From Pantoea endophytica (GTDB lineage: Bacteria > Pseudomonadota > Gammaproteobacteria > Enterobacterales > Enterobacteriaceae): 64,000 nucleotides of DNA. Location of the stretch: contig NZ_PJRT01000028.1 in the NCBI RefSeq assembly GCF_002858935.1, positions 62,001 through 126,000 of the forward strand, read 5' to 3'. Shown in pieces: positions 18,745 through 27,993 of this stretch. Below the pieces are notes generated by a model. It searched no databases and had not been told where the DNA came from. It saw only the letters and a list, made by a program, of their open reading frames with translations. The first letter of the stretch is position 1. Each line of letters opens with the position of its first letter. Made by a program: the position numbers and the translations under genes.

Positions 18745-19917
18745 ATGAAATTACCGATTTACCTGGATTACGCAGCCACTACGCCTGCGGATCCGCGTGT
18801 TGCCACCAAAATGATGCAGTTCCTCACAATGGATGGCACTTTCGGTAACCCCGCGTCCCGTTCCCACCGTTTTGGCTGGCAGGCTGAAGAAGCTGTTGAT
18901 GTGGCTCGCAATCAAATTGCTGAGCTGGTCAATGCCGACCCCCGTGAAATCGTTTTTACCTCCGGCGCGACCGAAGCGGACAACCTTGCGATCAAAGGTG
19001 CCGCGCAATTCCATCAGGCGCGCGGCAAACACATTATTACCAGCCAAACCGAACACAAAGCGGTGCTAGACAGTTGCCAGCAACTGGCGCACGAAGGCTT
19101 TGATGTCACCTTCTTAAAGCCGGGCAGCGACGGTATCGTTACGCCGCAGATGCTCGAATCTGCACTGCGTGACGACACGGTGCTGGTATCGCTGATGCAC
19201 GTCAATAATGAAACCGGTGTGATTCAGGACATCGCCGCACTCGGCGCGCTGTGCCGTGCGCGTGACATCCTGTTTCACGTTGATGCCACGCAAAGCGTCG
19301 GCAAATTGCCGATTGACGTCACTGAACTGCCGGTGGATTTGATGTCGTTCTCAGCGCACAAGCTGTATGGACCGAAAGGCATCGGCGCGCTGTGGGTGCG
19401 TCGTAAACCGCGTCTGCAAATTGATGCACAGATGCACGGTGGCGGTCACGAGCGCGGCATGCGTTCGGGCACGTTGCCGGTGCATCAGATTGTCGGCATG
19501 GGCGAAGCCTACCGTATTGCGCGTGAAGAGATGGGCAGCGAAATGGCGCGTCTGGCCGAGCTGCGCCAGCGTCTGTGGCGCGGTATTAGTCAATTGGGTA
19601 ACGTGAACCTCAACGGTTCGCTGGAGCAGGGCGCTCCGAACATCCTCAATATTAGTTTTGCCCACGTCGATGGCGAATCGCTGATTATGGCGCTGAAAGA
19701 TTTGGCGCTGTCATCCGGTTCCGCCTGTACCTCGGCCAGTCTCGAACCTTCCTATGTGCTGCGCGCGATGGGCGTTGAGCAGGAGCTGGCACACAGCTCG
19801 CTGCGTTTTTCGCTCGGACGCTTCACCAGCGCAGAGGAAATTGAGTACGCTATCGAGCTGGTCAACAAAGCGGTAACACGTCTGCGGGCACTTTCGCCTG
19901 CGGCAAACGCCCGCTAA
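18745..19917 (+). CDS. iscS: Cysteine desulfurase IscS, C-terminal tail missing
   Basis: IscS takes sulfur from cysteine and delivers it as persulfide to acceptors such as IscU, TusA and ThiI. PLP-binding Lys206 ([10 protein letters not shown]) and the persulfide Cys328 (SGSACTSAS) are intact, so the enzyme should be active. The protein is 390 residues; E. coli IscS has 404. It ends LSPAANAR, where E. coli continues after LSP with about 19 residues (ending EWAHH), a tail implicated in IscU binding. The downstream genes iscU, iscA, hscB, hscA, fdx and iscX are missing: pepB begins 62 bp later. IscS may here serve mainly tRNA thiolation and thiamine synthesis, an inference. Confidence 0.96.
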   Translation: MKLPIYLDYAATTPADPRVATKMMQFLTMDGTFGNPASRSHRFGWQAEEAVDVARNQIAELVNADPREIVFTSGATEADNLAIKGAAQFHQARGKHIITSQTEHKAVLDSCQQLAHEGFDVTFLKPGSDGIVTPQMLESALRDDTVLVSLMHVNNETGVIQDIAALGALCRARDILFHVDATQSVGKLPIDVTELPVDLMSFSAHKLYGPKGIGALWVRRKPRLQIDAQMHGGGHERGMRSGTLPVHQIVGMGEAYRIAREEMGSEMARLAELRQRLWRGISQLGNVNLNGSLEQGAPNILNISFAHVDGESLIMALKDLALSSGSACTSASLEPSYVLRAMGVEQELAHSSLRFSLGRFTSAEEIEYAIELVNKAVTRLRALSPAANAR

Positions 19918-19927
19918 TTCATGCACC

Positions 19928-19951
19928 CCTTGCGCCGGTTCTGGCGCAAGG
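19928..19951 (+). other. Stable hairpin between iscS and pepB
   Basis: A 9-bp perfect stem (CCTTGCGCC/GGCGCAAGG) with a 6-base loop lies 10 bp after iscS. No T run follows, so it is more likely an mRNA stability or partial termination element than a full terminator. Confidence 0.6.
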
Positions 19952-19979
19952 TGACACCTAACGCAAACGGAGCCACGCG

Positions 19980-21266
19980 ATGACAACACAACCGATGATA
20001 ATTACGCTCAGCTCCCAGGCCGCCGATGCGCGCTGGGGTGACAAAGCGCTGCTGAGCAGCAACGAAAGTGGCATGACCGTTCACCTGACTGGCGCAGACG
20101 CGCTGATGAGCATCCAGCGCGCGGGGCGCAAGCTGGACGGCCAGGGCATTCGTCACGTCTCGCTGCAGGGCGAAGGCTGGGATGTGGAAAAGTGCTGGGC
20201 GTTCTGGCAAGGCTACCGCAGCCCGAAAGGCAAACGTCAGGTCGAGTGGCCGGAATTCAATGAAGACGATCAGGCTGAATTTGCACGTCGTCTGAAGATT
20301 GTTGACTGGGTGCGCGACACCATCAACCTGCCGGCGGAAGATCTTAGCCCGGAACAGCTGGCGCACAACGCGGTTGATCTGATCAACGAAGTGGGCGGCA
20401 AAGCAGTCAGCTATCGCATCACCAAAGGTGACGATTTGCGTGTTCAGGGTTACGCCGGTATCCACACCGTGGGCCGCGGCTCCACGCGCGCACCGGTGTT
20501 GCTGGCGCTGGATTTCAATCCAACTGGCGATGAAGATGCGCCGGTTTACGCCTGTCTGGTCGGTAAAGGCATCACCTTTGATACCGGCGGTTACAGCCTG
20601 AAGCAGAGCGCTTTCATGGACTCAATGAAGTCCGACATGGGCGGCGCGGCAACGCTGACTGGCGCGCTGGCGCTGGCGATTTCGCGCGGTCTGAATAAGC
20701 GCGTGAAACTGTATCTATGCTGCGCAGACAACATGGTCAGCGGCAACGCCTTCCGTCTGGGCGACATCATTCGCTATCGCAACGGTAAAACCGTGGAAGT
20801 GATGAACACCGATGCGGAAGGTCGTCTGGTATTGGCCGATGGCCTGATCGATGCCAGCGAGCAAAATCCTGAACTGCTGATCGATGCGGCAACGCTGACC
20901 GGCGCGGCGAAAACCGCGCTGGGTAACGATTATCACGCGCTGTTTACCTTTGACGATGTGCTGGCGGAATCGCTGCTTGGCAGCGCAACCGGCGAAAACG
21001 AAGCTTTCTGGCGTCTGCCGCTGGCCGAGTTCCATCGCAGCCATCTGCCTTCAAACTTTGCCGATCTGAATAACATCGCCAGCCCGTCACATGCGGCGGG
21101 TGCCAGCAGTGCGGCGGCGTTCCTATCGCATTTCGTCAGCAAATATCAGCAAGGCTGGCTGCACATTGACTGCTCCGCGACGTACCGCAAAAGCGCGGTG
21201 GATCAGTGGTCCGCGGGTGCGACCGGTTTGGGTGTGCGCACCGTCGCCAATCTGTTACTGAAATAA
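19980..21266 (+). CDS. pepB: Aminopeptidase B
   Basis: PepB is an M17 leucyl-aminopeptidase-type enzyme that removes N-terminal residues, especially acidic ones, from peptides. The metal-binding C-terminal domain shows [22 protein letters not shown] and the signature [14 protein letters not shown]. The length of 428 residues is one more than in E. coli. In E. coli it closes the isc cluster after iscX; here it follows iscS directly, which marks the exact edge of the missing iscU-iscX block. A terminator follows. Confidence 0.97.
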   Translation: MTTQPMIITLSSQAADARWGDKALLSSNESGMTVHLTGADALMSIQRAGRKLDGQGIRHVSLQGEGWDVEKCWAFWQGYRSPKGKRQVEWPEFNEDDQAEFARRLKIVDWVRDTINLPAEDLSPEQLAHNAVDLINEVGGKAVSYRITKGDDLRVQGYAGIHTVGRGSTRAPVLLALDFNPTGDEDAPVYACLVGKGITFDTGGYSLKQSAFMDSMKSDMGGAATLTGALALAISRGLNKRVKLYLCCADNMVSGNAFRLGDIIRYRNGKTVEVMNTDAEGRLVLADGLIDASEQNPELLIDAATLTGAAKTALGNDYHALFTFDDVLAESLLGSATGENEAFWRLPLAEFHRSHLPSNFADLNNIASPSHAAGASSAAAFLSHFVSKYQQGWLHIDCSATYRKSAVDQWSAGATGLGVRTVANLLLK

Positions 21267-21274
21267 TCCTCATC

Positions 21275-21304
21275 ACGGCAGGCGCAAGCTTGCCGTCTTT
21301 TTTG
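21275..21304 (+). terminator. Intrinsic terminator of pepB
   Basis: The stem ACGGCA with AGCTTGCCGT and internal GC pairing is followed by a T run (TCTTTTTT), 8 bp after pepB. Confidence 0.8.
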
Positions 21305-21315
21305 GAATACGATAA

Positions 21316-22083
21316 ATGAGTAACCGTCTTGAAGAGGTGCTGAAGCTGGCGGCTACTGAGCCTGCGCACCGTCCGGAATTTTTCCAGCTGCTGCTGGAAG
21401 CCGATGTATGGGTGCCAGGCGAAAGTCCCGCCGAACAGTTTGATGCGACTTCGCCGGTCGAATTACAGCATTGGGAAAAAGAGGGTGGCGGCAGCGTGAT
21501 CCCGTTCTTCACCTCGGAAGAGGCGATGGGCGAGGCCATCAAAGATGAACAGCCTTACCTGCGCATGCCGGTGCGCACGCTGTTTGAGATCACGCAAGGC
21601 GAAACGCTGTTCCTCAATCCGAAACTGCCTGCGGGTAAAGAGTTTTCGCCGGGTGAAATCGCCCATTTGATTGGCGAAGAGGGCAGTGCGCTGAGCCAGC
21701 AAACCGTGCTGGAAGGTGGTCATGCGTTGCTGTTGTCCGAAGTGGCCGAGCCGCCAGCGCAGATGATTGATTCGTTAACGCAACTGTTTGCCAAGTACAA
21801 ACAGGTACGCCGTGCTTACATCGCCAGCATTCGTGAAAGCGCTAGCGAAGCACCGAACCTGCTGATTGGTATCGAAGCTGATAGCGATATCGATGAGATT
21901 ATTCAGGCGGCGGGCGGTGTAGCGACGGATACGCTTGCGGATGATGCGCCCATTGATATCTGTGAAGTGGTTAATGAAGATCGTGGCGTGAGCCACTTCT
22001 TTACTGCCCACATCACGCCGTTCTATGAACGTCGCTGGGGCAGTTTCCTGCGCGATTTTAAGGGCAGTCAGCGGATTATATAA
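21316..22083 (+). CDS. sseB: Enhanced serine sensitivity protein SseB
   Basis: SseB was named because its overexpression makes E. coli sensitive to serine; its biochemical role is not known. The 255-residue protein matches E. coli SseB along its length, with conserved stretches such as HWEKE, SVIPFFTS, LSEVAEPPAQMIDSLT and PFYERRWGxFLRDFK. It carries the two SseB-type domains (about 10-130 and 145-250). The neighbours pepB and sseA are the same as in E. coli, and it is convergent with sseA. Confidence 0.93.
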   Translation: MSNRLEEVLKLAATEPAHRPEFFQLLLEADVWVPGESPAEQFDATSPVELQHWEKEGGGSVIPFFTSEEAMGEAIKDEQPYLRMPVRTLFEITQGETLFLNPKLPAGKEFSPGEIAHLIGEEGSALSQQTVLEGGHALLLSEVAEPPAQMIDSLTQLFAKYKQVRRAYIASIRESASEAPNLLIGIEADSDIDEIIQAAGGVATDTLADDAPIDICEVVNEDRGVSHFFTAHITPFYERRWGSFLRDFKGSQRII

Positions 22084-22088
22084 TGCGC

Positions 22089-22108
22089 GGTCGCCATTGA
22101 TGGCGACC
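22089..22108. repeat. Perfect palindrome between sseB and sseA
   Basis: GGTCGCCAT and ATGGCGACC form a 9-bp perfect inverted repeat with a TG centre in the 30-bp gap between convergent stops. There is no T run on either side. It belongs to the same loose family as the repeats at 3587, 40204 and 62587. Confidence 0.65.
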
Positions 22109-22113
22109 TGCTA

Positions 22114-22953
22114 TCACTTCTCGATCGGTAAATCGTCGCGGCTGCCCCATTCGCCCCACGAACCGTCGTACAGCGTCACATCCCGCACACCCAGCGAGGT
22201 GAGCGCCAGAATCACCACCACCGCCGTGACACCCGAACCGCAGCTGGCAATCACCGGCTGATCCAGTTTTACCCCTGCCTGAGCAAACAGATCGCGCAGT
22301 TCCGCTGCCGGTTTCAATTCACCATTTACCACTAAACTGTTCCACGGCACGTTCAGGCTGTTGGGAATATGCCCGCGCAACAAGCCCGGACGCGGTTCAT
22401 CCACTTCGGCGTTAAAACGGTTCGCCGCACGGGCATCGACAATCTGCGCACCGCCTTCGTGGCTGATCAGCAGCACATCGGTCAGACGTTTCACCTGTGC
22501 GCCATCATAAGTCGCTTCGAATTCACCTTCCGGCAAACTAACCGGGCCGGTTGCGACATCGAAACCGGCTGCCTTCCAGCCCTGTAATCCTCCGGCCAGA
22601 ATCGACACGTTTTCGCAGCCAAAGGCGCGCAGCATCCACCACGCACGCGGAGCCGAAAACAGGTTGCCTTCGTCATACACCACCAGATGTTTGTCCTGGC
22701 TGACGCCCAATTCGCGCATTGCCACCGCAAAGGATTCGGCGCGGGGCATCATGTGTGGATAAGCACTGGTGTGATCGGACAAGGCTTCAATATTGAAGAA
22801 CGGCGCATTCGGCAGATGACCAGCCAGATATTCAGCCTGCACATCACGTACGGCTTCCTGGCCAGGCGGTAACATGCGGGCATCAAGCACCTGCAATGTT
22901 TCCTCGGTGTAATGTTCTTTCAACCAATCAGCGGACACAAACATGGCTGTCAT
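22114..22953 (-). CDS. sseA: 3-mercaptopyruvate sulfurtransferase
   Basis: SseA transfers sulfur from 3-mercaptopyruvate to thiol acceptors or cyanide and belongs to the two-domain rhodanese family. The C-terminal catalytic loop CGSGVTA carries the active-site cysteine of the SseA subgroup, and the N-terminal domain has the DEGNLFSAPRAWWMLR segment. The protein is 279 residues, close to the E. coli 281. An SD-like AGAGG lies 7 bp before ATG 22953. It points away from the alpha-2-macroglobulin gene; the 147-bp gap between them must hold both promoters. Confidence 0.95.
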   Translation of the reverse strand: MTAMFVSADWLKEHYTEETLQVLDARMLPPGQEAVRDVQAEYLAGHLPNAPFFNIEALSDHTSAYPHMMPRAESFAVAMRELGVSQDKHLVVYDEGNLFSAPRAWWMLRAFGCENVSILAGGLQGWKAAGFDVATGPVSLPEGEFEATYDGAQVKRLTDVLLISHEGGAQIVDARAANRFNAEVDEPRPGLLRGHIPNSLNVPWNSLVVNGELKPAAELRDLFAQAGVKLDQPVIASCGSGVTAVVVILALTSLGVRDVTLYDGSWGEWGSRDDLPIEK

Positions 22954-23100
22954 AGCAACCTCTTCTCAGCAAACGGGAAACGACCAGTCTCCGGGAATGT
23001 GAACGCTATCTCAAGGGTGTGATTGCTAAAGTTGGCGGGTTGATGTGAAATTGCGCGGAATGACGTTTTCTTAACTTCTGGGACTGGTGAGGGAATTACC

Positions 23101-26100
23101 ATGGCAAAACGTTTTAACCGGCTGCTGCTCAGCGCGCTGTTCGGTGCTGGATTACTGGGCGGCGGGACCTTGACGATACACGCGGAGGAAGCGGCAACCG
23201 CAACAGCAACGCAGAAATCGCTGTCGGTTATCGATCTCTCCGAGCTGCAACTCGACGGCGCCGCCGCGCTGGTGTTGACCTTCAACACGCCGCTTGAAGC
23301 GAAGCAGGATTTCGCTGCGCGCGTGCAGATTATCGATGAGAAAAGCGGCAAGGTTGATGGCGGCTGGGAGCTGGCGCCAAACGGTAAAGCGTTGCGTTTT
23401 CGTCATCCTGAACCGTCGCGCAAGTTGACGGTTAATGTCGATGCCGGTCTCAAAGCAGCAGATGGCAGCACCTTATCGAAATCTTTTAGCCAATCGCTCA
23501 CCACGCGCGATATCCAGCCGATGGTGGGTTTTGCCAGTCGCGGATCGCTACTGCCGCTGCGTTTGACGCAGGGATTGCCGGTGCTGGCGCTGAATGTGAA
23601 TAACGTCGACGTCGATTTCTTCCGCGTGAAAAACGCCTCGCTGGCCGATTTTCTGGCGCAGTGGAATTACGGCAACAATATGTCGTACTGGGAATCACGC
23701 GAGCTGCTGAAAAATGCCGATCTGGTTTACGGCGCCCGCTTCGATCTTAATCCGGCACGCAACACGCGCGAGAAAATGCAGCTGCCGCTGGGCGATGTCG
23801 ATGCGCTGAAGCAGCCGGGCGTTTATCTGGCGGTGATGAAACAGGCCGGAACCTACAACTACACGCAACCGGCGACGCTGTTTACGTTGAGCGACATCGG
23901 TTTGTCGCTGCACCAATTCCCTGAACAGCTGGAACTGTTTGCCCAAAGCCTGACCAATGGCGCGCCACTTGATGACGTTAGCGTGCAGCTGCTGGATGAG
24001 AAAGGCAAACAACTCGCCAGTGGCACCAGCGACAGCTACGGTCATTTGCGTTTACCGGCGAATGCTAAAGGCAAGCTGCTGCTGGCGACACAAAAGGACC
24101 AAACTTCGCTGATCGATCTTAATCGTCCGGCGCTGGATCTGGCGGAGTTCCCGATTGATGGACCGCAAGGCTACGACAAACAGTTGTTCGTATTTGGTCC
24201 GCGCGATCTCTATCGTCCGGGTGAAACGGTGATCGTCAACGCGCTGCTGCGTGATGCTGATGGCAAACCGTTGCCGCCGCAGCCGGTGAAAGCCGACGTG
24301 GTGCAGCCGAATGGCGAAGTGTCGCAGACCTTTGTCTGGCAGCCGGAGAACGGCATCTATCAACATCGCTTCGCGATACCGGCTTCCGCAATGACCGGCG
24401 AATGGACGCTGCGTATCAACAGTGGCGACAACCAGCCGCGCAGTTGGACGTTCCACGTCGAAGATTTCCTGCCGGAGCGCATGGCGCTGGATTTGACCAA
24501 CAGCGCGCAGCCGGTGGCGCCGGATGAGGACGTCACCTTTGTTGTTGAAGGCCGCTATCTGTACGGCGCGCCGGCTGCGGGTAACGAGCTGCAAGGGCAG
24601 CTGTTGCTGCGTCCCGCGCGTGAAGCGGTGGCCGCGCTGCCCGGCTATCAATTTGGCGACATCACTGAAGAGCTGAAACGTTCGCTCGATGATGTGGATG
24701 AGAAGCTGGATGAGAGCGGCAAGCTGCAGCTTAACGTTGAGAGCAGCTGGAAAGAGATCCATTCACCGCTCAATCTGATTCTGCAAGCCAGCCTGCTGGA
24801 AACCGGCGGCCGTCCGGTGACGCGCCGCGCGACTCAGGCGATTTGGCCGGCAGCGGCGCTGCCCGGCATCCGTCCGCTGTTTAGCAGTGAATCGGTATAT
24901 GACTATCGCAGCGATCGTTATCACGATGAGCCGACCGTGGCAGAAAACAGCCTCGCGGAATTCGACGTGGTCTACGCCAATCCGCAGGGCGAAAAACTGG
25001 CGGCGTCAGATCTTGATGTGCGCCTGATCCACGAACGCCGCGACTATTACTGGAGCTTCTCTGACAGCGAAGGCTGGCAATCGCGCTTCGATCAAAAGGA
25101 TCTGCAGGAGGATCAGCAGCGCATCTCTATTGCGGCGGGCGGCAGCCAGAAAGTGAGTTTCCCGGTGGAGTGGGGCACCTATCGCCTGGAAGTGCATGCC
25201 GGCGACAACATCATTAGCAGCGTACGCTTCCAGGCCGGATATGGGTGGCAGGACAATACCAACGGCACCGGCGCGCTGCGTCCGGATCAGGTCAAACTGA
25301 AAATTGATAAAACCGCCTATCAGGCGGGCGACATCGCACACGTACAGGTGGAGTCGCCTGCTGCCGGCAAAGGCTATCTGATGGTGGAATCCAGCAGCGG
25401 CACGCTGTGGTGGCAACCGCTGGAGGTTCCGGCGGGCGGCGCAACCATTGATGTACCGATTAGGGACAGCTGGAAGCGACACGATCTTTATCTCAGCGCC
25501 ATCGTGGTGCGCGACGGCGACAAGGCCAGCGGCGTCACGCCGAAGCGCGCGGTGGGGTTACTGCATCTGCCGATGGCGACCGAAGCGCGCCGCCTCAGCT
25601 TAGCGCTCGACGCGCCGGATAAGATCCGTCCTGAGCAGACGCTAAAAGTGCAGATCAAAGCCAGTCGTGAAGGTGGCGCATTGCCGAAGCAGGTTCAGGT
25701 ATTACTCTCGGCGGTGGACAGCGGCGTGCTTAACATCACTGACTACAAAACCCCGAATCCGTGGGAAGCGTTCTTTGGCCGCAAGCGTTATAACGCCGAT
25801 CAATACGATGTGTTTGGTCAACTGATTGAAGGCGGTGGCAAACTGGCCGCGCTGCGCTTTGGTGGTGACGGCGACGATGCGGATGCGCTGTCGCGCGGCG
25901 GCAAAAAACCGGTCACTGACGTGCATATTGTGGCGCAGCAGTTGCAGCCCGTAACGCTGGATGCCAATGGCGAAGGTACGCTGGAACTGCCGATTCCGGC
26001 GTTTAATGGCGAACTGCGTTTGATGGCGCAGGTGTGGAGCGACGACAGCTTCGGGTCGGCCGATCGTAAGCTGGTGGTTGCCGCGCCATTGAGCAGTGAA

Positions 26101-27987
26101 CTGGCGACGCCGCGCTTCCTGGCCAGCGGCGATCAATCTACGCTGGCGCTGGATCTCACTAACCTCACCGATCAACCGCAAACGCTGAAAATCAACATCA
26201 GCGCCAGCGGCCAGATCGCCCTGAACGGCAACATCCCTGCCAGCGTGCAGCTGGCGCAAGGCGCGCGCACCACCTTGCAAATTCCGGTCAGAGCGCTGGG
26301 CGGCTTCGGTGAAGGCGAGGTACAGGTCAGGGTTTCCGGCATGAGTTTGCCGGGCGAAACGCTGGCAGCGAGCGAGCGTAAATGGAAAATTGGCGTGCGT
26401 CCGGCCTATCCGGCACAAACGCTGAGTTTCGATAACGTGATGCAAACCGGTCAGAACTGGCAGGTGATGGCCAGCGCCTTCAATGGCTTGCAGCAGGATA
26501 CCTTGAGCGGACAGCTGTCGCTCAGTAACCGTCCACCGCTGAATATCGCCAGCTATATCCGTTCGCTGTACGCCTATCCTTATGGCTGCCTTGAACAGAC
26601 CGCCAGCGGCATTTGGCCGTCGGTGTTCACCAATCATGCGCAGCTGACGGCGATGGGCATCAAAACCAGTAACGATGAAGCGCGTCGCGCCTCAATTGAT
26701 ACCGGCATCGCGCGTCTTGCCGGCATGCAGCGCGGCAACGGCAGCTTTGGTTTGTGGAGCAAAGAGAGTCAGGAAGAGTTCTGGCTGACGGCTTACGTCA
26801 CCGATTTCCTGCTGCGCGCCAGCGAAGCCGGTTACAGCGTGCCGGATGGCGTAATTACGCGCGCCGACGAACGTCTGCTGCGCTACCTGCAGGATCCCGC
26901 GCAGATCGAAACCAGCTGGAGCAGCGATGCCGATGGCTTGCGTTTCAGCGTGCAGGCTTATGCCGGATTGGTGCTGGCGCGTCAGCAGCAGGCGCCGCTC
27001 GGTGCGTTGCGTGCGCTGTATGAAAAGCGCGATCGTGCTAAATCGGGCCTGGCGATGGTGCAACTTGGCGTGGCGTTGAAGCTGATGGGCGATCAACAGC
27101 GCGCGCAACTGGCGCTGGCGCAGGGCATTGGCCTGGAACGTAAACCCAACAGCTGGCTCGGCGATTACGGCAGCCCGGTGCGCGATCGCGCGCTGATTCT
27201 GTCGCTGCTGACAGAAAACCAGCTGCTGCCGGAGATGCAAGGTCCGTTGTTGATCGAGCTGGCAAAAGCCGTGCACGGACAGCGCTGGTTCTCGACCCAG
27301 GAAAACAACGCGTTGTTCCTCGCCGCTCGCACCTTGCAGCAGCACAAAGGTGAAAGCTGGCAGGCGACCCTGCAGGGTAAAGCGGAACCGCTCAGCAGTG
27401 ATCAGCCGCTCAATATTGGCATGACGGAAGATCAGCTGCGTCAGGGCGTGTCGGTGAAAAGCGACAACGCATCGCCGCTTTACGGCACGCTGAATGTGGT
27501 GGGGTATCCGCGCACCGCACCGTCGCCGATGAGCAACGTGCTGCAGATCAGTCGTGAGTACTTCACGCTGGAGGGTAAGCCGGCGGATCTCACCAACCTG
27601 AAAAGTGGCGAGCTGCTGGTGGTGCGGCTTAACGTCGCGGCCAGCGAGCGCGTCAGTGATGCGCTGGTGGTGGATCTGCTGCCTGCCGGACTGGAGCTGG
27701 AAAACCAGAACCTGAGCGACAGCAGCGCCAGTTTAGGCGACAGTGCCGATGCGCTGAAAGAGAGCATGATGGATATGCAACAAGCCAACATCAAGCACAT
27801 CGAATTCCGTGACGACCGCTTTGTCGCCGCGCTGGCGCTCGATGGCTACACGCCGGGCACGCTGCTTTATCTGGCGCGAGCGGTGACGCCGGGCAGCTAT
27901 CGCCTGCCGCCGCCGCAGGTGGAATCGATGTATGTGCCGGAATGGCGCGCGATTGGCAGCACGCCGGAAAAACTCAATGTGCGCTAA
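23101..27987 (+). CDS. yfhM: Bacterial alpha-2-macroglobulin family protein, YfhM-like
   Basis: This is a periplasmic protease trap thought to protect the cell when the envelope is breached. The 1,628-residue protein matches E. coli YfhM throughout, from MG domains through DYRSDRYHDEP and FNGELRLMAQ to the thioester domain. The thioester motif CLEQ is intact with Cys1163 (YAYPYGCLEQTASG). Unlike E. coli YfhM, which has a lipobox (AGC), the N-terminus here has no cysteine: LLSALFGAGLLGGGTLTIHAEE looks like a signal peptidase I site after Ala. It would then be soluble rather than membrane-anchored. pbpC begins 6 bp downstream, the usual pairing of trap and peptidoglycan repair enzyme. Confidence 0.95.
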   Translation: MAKRFNRLLLSALFGAGLLGGGTLTIHAEEAATATATQKSLSVIDLSELQLDGAAALVLTFNTPLEAKQDFAARVQIIDEKSGKVDGGWELAPNGKALRFRHPEPSRKLTVNVDAGLKAADGSTLSKSFSQSLTTRDIQPMVGFASRGSLLPLRLTQGLPVLALNVNNVDVDFFRVKNASLADFLAQWNYGNNMSYWESRELLKNADLVYGARFDLNPARNTREKMQLPLGDVDALKQPGVYLAVMKQAGTYNYTQPATLFTLSDIGLSLHQFPEQLELFAQSLTNGAPLDDVSVQLLDEKGKQLASGTSDSYGHLRLPANAKGKLLLATQKDQTSLIDLNRPALDLAEFPIDGPQGYDKQLFVFGPRDLYRPGETVIVNALLRDADGKPLPPQPVKADVVQPNGEVSQTFVWQPENGIYQHRFAIPASAMTGEWTLRINSGDNQPRSWTFHVEDFLPERMALDLTNSAQPVAPDEDVTFVVEGRYLYGAPAAGNELQGQLLLRPAREAVAALPGYQFGDITEELKRSLDDVDEKLDESGKLQLNVESSWKEIHSPLNLILQASLLETGGRPVTRRATQAIWPAAALPGIRPLFSSESVYDYRSDRYHDEPTVAENSLAEFDVVYANPQGEKLAASDLDVRLIHERRDYYWSFSDSEGWQSRFDQKDLQEDQQRISIAAGGSQKVSFPVEWGTYRLEVHAGDNIISSVRFQAGYGWQDNTNGTGALRPDQVKLKIDKTAYQAGDIAHVQVESPAAGKGYLMVESSSGTLWWQPLEVPAGGATIDVPIRDSWKRHDLYLSAIVVRDGDKASGVTPKRAVGLLHLPMATEARRLSLALDAPDKIRPEQTLKVQIKASREGGALPKQVQVLLSAVDSGVLNITDYKTPNPWEAFFGRKRYNADQYDVFGQLIEGGGKLAALRFGGDGDDADALSRGGKKPVTDVHIVAQQLQPVTLDANGEGTLELPIPAFNGELRLMAQVWSDDSFGSADRKLVVAAPLSSELATPRFLASGDQSTLALDLTNLTDQPQTLKINISASGQIALNGNIPASVQLAQGARTTLQIPVRALGGFGEGEVQVRVSGMSLPGETLAASERKWKIGVRPAYPAQTLSFDNVMQTGQNWQVMASAFNGLQQDTLSGQLSLSNRPPLNIASYIRSLYAYPYGCLEQTASGIWPSVFTNHAQLTAMGIKTSNDEARRASIDTGIARLAGMQRGNGSFGLWSKESQEEFWLTAYVTDFLLRASEAGYSVPDGVITRADERLLRYLQDPAQIETSWSSDADGLRFSVQAYAGLVLARQQQAPLGALRALYEKRDRAKSGLAMVQLGVALKLMGDQQRAQLALAQGIGLERKPNSWLGDYGSPVRDRALILSLLTENQLLPEMQGPLLIELAKAVHGQRWFSTQENNALFLAARTLQQHKGESWQATLQGKAEPLSSDQPLNIGMTEDQLRQGVSVKSDNASPLYGTLNVVGYPRTAPSPMSNVLQISREYFTLEGKPADLTNLKSGELLVVRLNVAASERVSDALVVDLLPAGLELENQNLSDSSASLGDSADALKESMMDMQQANIKHIEFRDDRFVAALALDGYTPGTLLYLARAVTPGSYRLPPPQVESMYVPEWRAIGSTPEKLNVR

Positions 27988-27993
27988 GCATTG

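Noticed and set aside
25702..26637. Open frame of 311 codons on the minus strand
   Set aside because: It lies opposite the alpha-2-macroglobulin gene, which is intact, and has no sign of its own expression.
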